A stretch of 64,000 nucleotides of DNA from Acanthosepion esculentum. Its lineage: Eukaryota; Mollusca; Cephalopoda; Sepiida; Sepiidae. The notes under the pieces were generated by a model that saw nothing but the letters and a program-made list of their open reading frames with translations, did not search any database and had not been told where the DNA came from. Made by a program: the position numbers and the translations under genes. Shown piece after piece: positions 63,809 through 64,000 of the stretch (position 1 is its first letter; each line of letters starts with the position of its first letter). Location: assembly GCA_964036315.1 (NCBI GenBank), contig OZ038485.1:72474824-72538823 (forward strand), written 5' to 3'.

Positions 63809-64000
63809 CCGTGTTTAACGTTGAAAAAGAAACCAAAACAGCTTACACCTAAAATTCAATATTTTTCAAAATTTGTAAAACTTAAAATTTGCAATATAAA
63901 TTTGTGAAAACCGTTGAAACTTGTTGAAATCAATACTTTTCGATCGATAACATATCGATTTTCAATAATTTTATTGGTTTTCTAAAGATTTCAATAAGTA
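63809..64000 (+). repeat. Last, truncated unit with a 6-bp deletion
   Basis: This unit shares the GCTTTT deletion of its neighbour (CAGCTTACACC at about 63,839) and lacks one C in CAAAATTTG. It also has AAACCAAAAC. It is cut by the window edge. Two adjacent units sharing the deletion show that it was duplicated locally, perhaps near an array boundary. Confidence 0.85.

Larger units (their letters stand above)
1..64000 (+). repeat. 217-bp AT-rich satellite DNA array, spanning the entire window
   Basis: The landmark CCGTG recurs every 217 bp (14, 231, 448, 665, 882 and on to the end), giving about 295 head-to-tail units on one strand. The typical unit, counted by hand, has 32 C and 23 G in 217 bp, about 25% G+C. 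Units differ by a few substitutions and 1-3 bp indels, so the array is highly homogenised. No other sequence interrupts it and both window edges fall inside it, so the true array is longer. Arrays of this kind are known to form centromeric, pericentromeric or subtelomeric heterochromatin; that role here is inferred. I do not recognise the monomer as a named satellite family. There are no genes, and short open frames of 60-68 codons at several places are repeat sequence without coding signs. Confidence 0.98.

Noticed and set aside
1..64000. CRISPR-like regular repetition
   Set aside because: The entire 217-bp unit is repeated. There are no unique spacers between short repeats, no leader and no cas genes.
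63641..64000. Transition to unique sequence at the right edge
   Set aside because: Despite the deletions, both units keep the normal dyad region and 3' part to the last base, so the array still continues at the window end.
1..64000. Telomeric or simple-sequence repeats, rDNA, tRNA clusters
   Set aside because: No short telomere-type motif in tandem and no conserved rRNA or tRNA blocks. All sequence is accounted for by the 217-bp unit and its variants.

Overview
The whole 64 kb window is one uninterrupted tandem array of an AT-rich satellite DNA. The basic unit is 217 bp, measured from the spacing of the CCGTG landmark: 14, 231, 448, 665, 882 and onward. About 295 units fit in the window, all head-to-tail on the same strand. 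The unit I wrote out by hand has about 25% G+C. I see no credible protein-coding gene, no tRNA or rRNA, no transposon, no CRISPR array and no unique-sequence island. The only open frames, of 60-68 codons, are the same satellite read in a fortuitous frame. The array points to a eukaryotic heterochromatic block, probably centromeric or pericentromeric. CpG is not depleted in the unit (5 seen, about 3.4 expected from base counts), which fits an invertebrate such as an insect better than a heavily methylating vertebrate or plant genome. The species cannot be named from this sequence.

Each unit carries a short perfect dyad (ATCGATA-ACA-TATCGAT), a weak CAAGC/GCTTG hairpin and a 10-bp tandem pair of TGTTGAAA. 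The units fall into linked sequence classes. Class a has GTGCAAACTG and an intact dyad. Class b has GTGAAAACAG, GAATAC and GATCGGTA, which breaks the left dyad arm. Class c has GTGAAAACTG or GTGAAAACCG with an intact dyad. A second variable site is the junction before CCGTG (ACAAACAA or TCATACAG). These classes are arranged in higher-order repeats.

Layout: 1-10.4 kb is a mixed array containing a 2.1 kb block that recurs near the right end of the window. A 3-unit, 650-bp repeat lies at 10.4-11.7 kb. A 1.37 kb block at 11.06-12.42 kb recurs at 15.23-16.60 kb. A 44-bp fold-back palindrome sits at 14.67-14.76 kb. A 7-unit/11-unit higher-order repeat (1,517 and 2,385 bp) occupies 16.7-22.8 kb. A 12-unit repeat (2,601 bp) occupies 23.4-28.4 kb. 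At 31.9-36.7 kb a higher-order repeat carries an identical 26-bp fold-back three times. A perfect 434-bp dimer is doubled at 36.5-37.4 kb. A 7.4 kb segment (41.8-49.1 kb) is repeated nearly exactly at 51.3-58.7 kb, and the two copies flank a patch of unusually diverged units at 49.3-50.4 kb. The last 360 bp hold internally deleted units.

Nothing here works as a set of genes. The biology is that of satellite turnover: unequal crossover, block duplication, gene-conversion-like class switching within units, and replication fold-backs that were then amplified. The dyad and its class-linked loss are the best candidates for a functional element, for example a site for a DNA-binding protein. All coordinates and comparisons were read by eye. 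Block edges are good to about one unit unless a specific mismatch is given.
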